From positions 1-8,890 of the forward strand of contig CAMLEX010000159.1 in the NCBI GenBank assembly GCA_946479055.1: DNA of 8,890 bases. Reading direction: 5' to 3'. The notes under the pieces are model-generated. The model did no database searches, had not been told where the DNA came from, and worked only from the letters and a program-made list of their open reading frames with translations. This DNA is from an uncultured Bacteroidota bacterium (GTDB lineage: Bacteria; Bacteroidota; Bacteroidia; Chitinophagales; Chitinophagaceae). Made by a program: the position numbers and the translations under genes. Numbering within the stretch: position 1 is the first letter of the stretch; every line of letters begins with the position of its first letter. Positions 7,537 through 8,890 of this stretch are shown piece after piece.

Positions 7537-8890
7537 ATGAGCAAGAGAAATTTCATTATTGCACTGGTTACATTGGCTTCAATGGAGAGCACGGCACAAA
7601 CAACACTGACGCTGAAGCAATGTGTGGAAACCGGAATTGCTAATAATTTTGATGTACAACAAAAGCAGTTGCAGATACAGAGTGATGAAGCGAACTGGAA
7701 ACAATCAAAACTAAACATGTTTCCTGACCTGAATGCAAATGCCGGTCATAGTTTTAATCAAGGCCGTAGTATTGATCCATTTACCAATTCTCCTGTTACC
7801 CAATCTTTCAATTCCTCCAATTACAGTGTAAATAGCGGAGTTGTTCTGTTTAATGGATTGGCAATCCAGAATTCGATCAAACGAAATTCATTGACCCACC
7901 AGGCTGCCAAAATGGATTGGCAACAGGAAAAAGATAACCTGACCATCAATATCATCCTGGCTTACCTGCAGGTGTTGAGCAATACGGATCAATTGGTACA
8001 GGCAAAAAACCAGGCGACCCTGTCTTCCCAGCAGGTTGAACGACTGGAAGTATTGAATAAGGAAGGCGCCATCAAACCTTCTGATCTTTCCGATCTGAAA
8101 GGCCAATACGCAAGTGACCAGTTAGCGATCATCTCTATTGAAAATGCATTGCAAACAGCAAAAGTGAGTCTTTCACAGTTAATGAACGTGCCTTATAATA
8201 AAGATCTTTCACTGGAAAAAATAGAGCCTGAATCTTTTGCCGCCAGGTATGAGGATACTCCGGATAAAATTTATGAAACCGCTTTACAGCAATTAGCTAT
8301 TATAAAAGCGGCTGATCTGCGTAAACAAAGTGCTGCGAAAGCTATTAAAGTGGCCAGGGGACAGCTTTTTCCTACGTTGAGTTTTAATGGATCGGCCTAT
8401 ACCAATTATTCCAGCGTGGCAATGCAAAACCGTTATGTCAATACTACTGATGAAGTTTCTAAGGACTATGTAGAAGTAAACGGATCTCAATTGCCGGTAA
8501 TTTATAAGACGGATAATTTCAATTCAAGCAAGATCAATTATAATGACCAATTGAATAATAACCTGTACACTTCTTTTGGTTTTAATTTGAGCATACCGAT
8601 CTTTAATTCCCTGCAACAAAGAAACCGCATCAAACAGTCGAAGATTACGTACAAAAGTACAGAACTGTCGGCCAGTACAACGAGAACGCAATTAAGCCAG
8701 GCAATTGACCAGGCTTATATAAATATGAATACAGCATCAGATCGTTATAAAACCATCCTGGAACAGGTCAATGCATTTGAAGAATCATTTCGGGCTGCAG
8801 GTATTCGTTTCAACTCTGGTGTTGGAAATTCTATTGACTATCTGACGGCGAAAAATAACCTGGACAGAGCCAGTATTAACCTGATCATTG
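7537..8890 (+). CDS. TolC-family outer-membrane efflux protein (3' end outside window)
   Basis: The frame is open from ATG 7537 to the right edge, giving 451 residues; family members are usually near 450-500 aa, so only a short C-terminal piece should be missing. Residues 1-20 form a signal peptide (MSKRNFIIALVTLASMESTA, then Gln). LTLKQCVETGIANN and the following helix-rich stretch are typical of the first outer-membrane-efflux repeat. The two beta-strand/loop regions are seen at about 60-110 (FPDLNANAGHSFNQGRSIDPF... to SGVVLFNG) and about 277-357 (LFPTLSFNGSAY... to FGFNLSIPIFNS). Long coiled-coil-like helices lie between and after them, ending with GIRFNSGVGNSIDYLTAKNNLDRA. The second loop is long and Asn/Tyr/Ser-rich, as is usual in Bacteroidota homologues. 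The protein should form a trimeric channel through the outer membrane and periplasm and act as exit duct for the ABC transporter. It lies 33 bp after the ATPase gene, which suggests one operon. Confidence 0.95.
   Translation, partial: MSKRNFIIALVTLASMESTAQTTLTLKQCVETGIANNFDVQQKQLQIQSDEANWKQSKLNMFPDLNANAGHSFNQGRSIDPFTNSPVTQSFNSSNYSVNSGVVLFNGLAIQNSIKRNSLTHQAAKMDWQQEKDNLTINIILAYLQVLSNTDQLVQAKNQATLSSQQVERLEVLNKEGAIKPSDLSDLKGQYASDQLAIISIENALQTAKVSLSQLMNVPYNKDLSLEKIEPESFAARYEDTPDKIYETALQQLAIIKAADLRKQSAAKAIKVARGQLFPTLSFNGSAYTNYSSVAMQNRYVNTTDEVSKDYVEVNGSQLPVIYKTDNFNSSKINYNDQLNNNLYTSFGFNLSIPIFNSLQQRNRIKQSKITYKSTELSASTTRTQLSQAIDQAYINMNTASDRYKTILEQVNAFEESFRAAGIRFNSGVGNSIDYLTAKNNLDRASINLII

Overview
The window looks like a chromosomal segment of a Bacteroidota bacterium, probably of the Chitinophagaceae type. 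Base composition is moderately AT-rich. Permease ends and starts have the Bacteroidota style (N-terminal MFKNYF, C-terminal LRTE), and both predicted signal peptides are followed by Gln (AKAQ, STAQ). Ribosome-binding sites are weak or absent, apart from one AAGGA. The lineage is inferred from style, not from a marker gene.

All genes lie on the + strand. From left to right: (1) the C-terminal quarter of a MacB/FtsX-type ABC permease, cut by the left edge (1-614); (2) a secreted alpha/beta-hydrolase with an extra C-terminal beta-rich domain (672-1694); (3) a complete duplicated MacB/FtsX permease of 820 aa, best started at 1864; (4) a second complete duplicated permease of 786 aa, only 9 bp downstream (4336-6696); (5) the ABC ATPase (6811-7503); (6) a TolC-family outer-membrane efflux protein that runs off the right edge (7537-8890+). 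There is no gap over 300 bp. The longest are about 169 bp (1695-1863) and 114 bp (6697-6810), and I see no RNA gene, CRISPR array, transposon or convincing promoter in either.

Together the ATPase, the FtsX/MacB permeases and the TolC channel form most of a tripartite MacB-like efflux or secretion machine. ATP hydrolysis in the cytoplasm would drive periplasmic domains that push substrate through the outer-membrane channel. The periplasmic adaptor (HlyD/MacA type) is not in the window and would be expected just downstream of the TolC gene. One ATPase appears to serve at least three permease paralogues, each built as two fused half-permeases where this can be seen. The hydrolase between permease paralogues is the least expected element; a link to the transporter is only a hypothesis.

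I found no strong evidence for a wholly new system. The points most worth checking are the hydrolase inside the permease array, the ratio of permeases to ATPase, the divergence of the third permease, and nested inverted repeats in the 169-bp gap.
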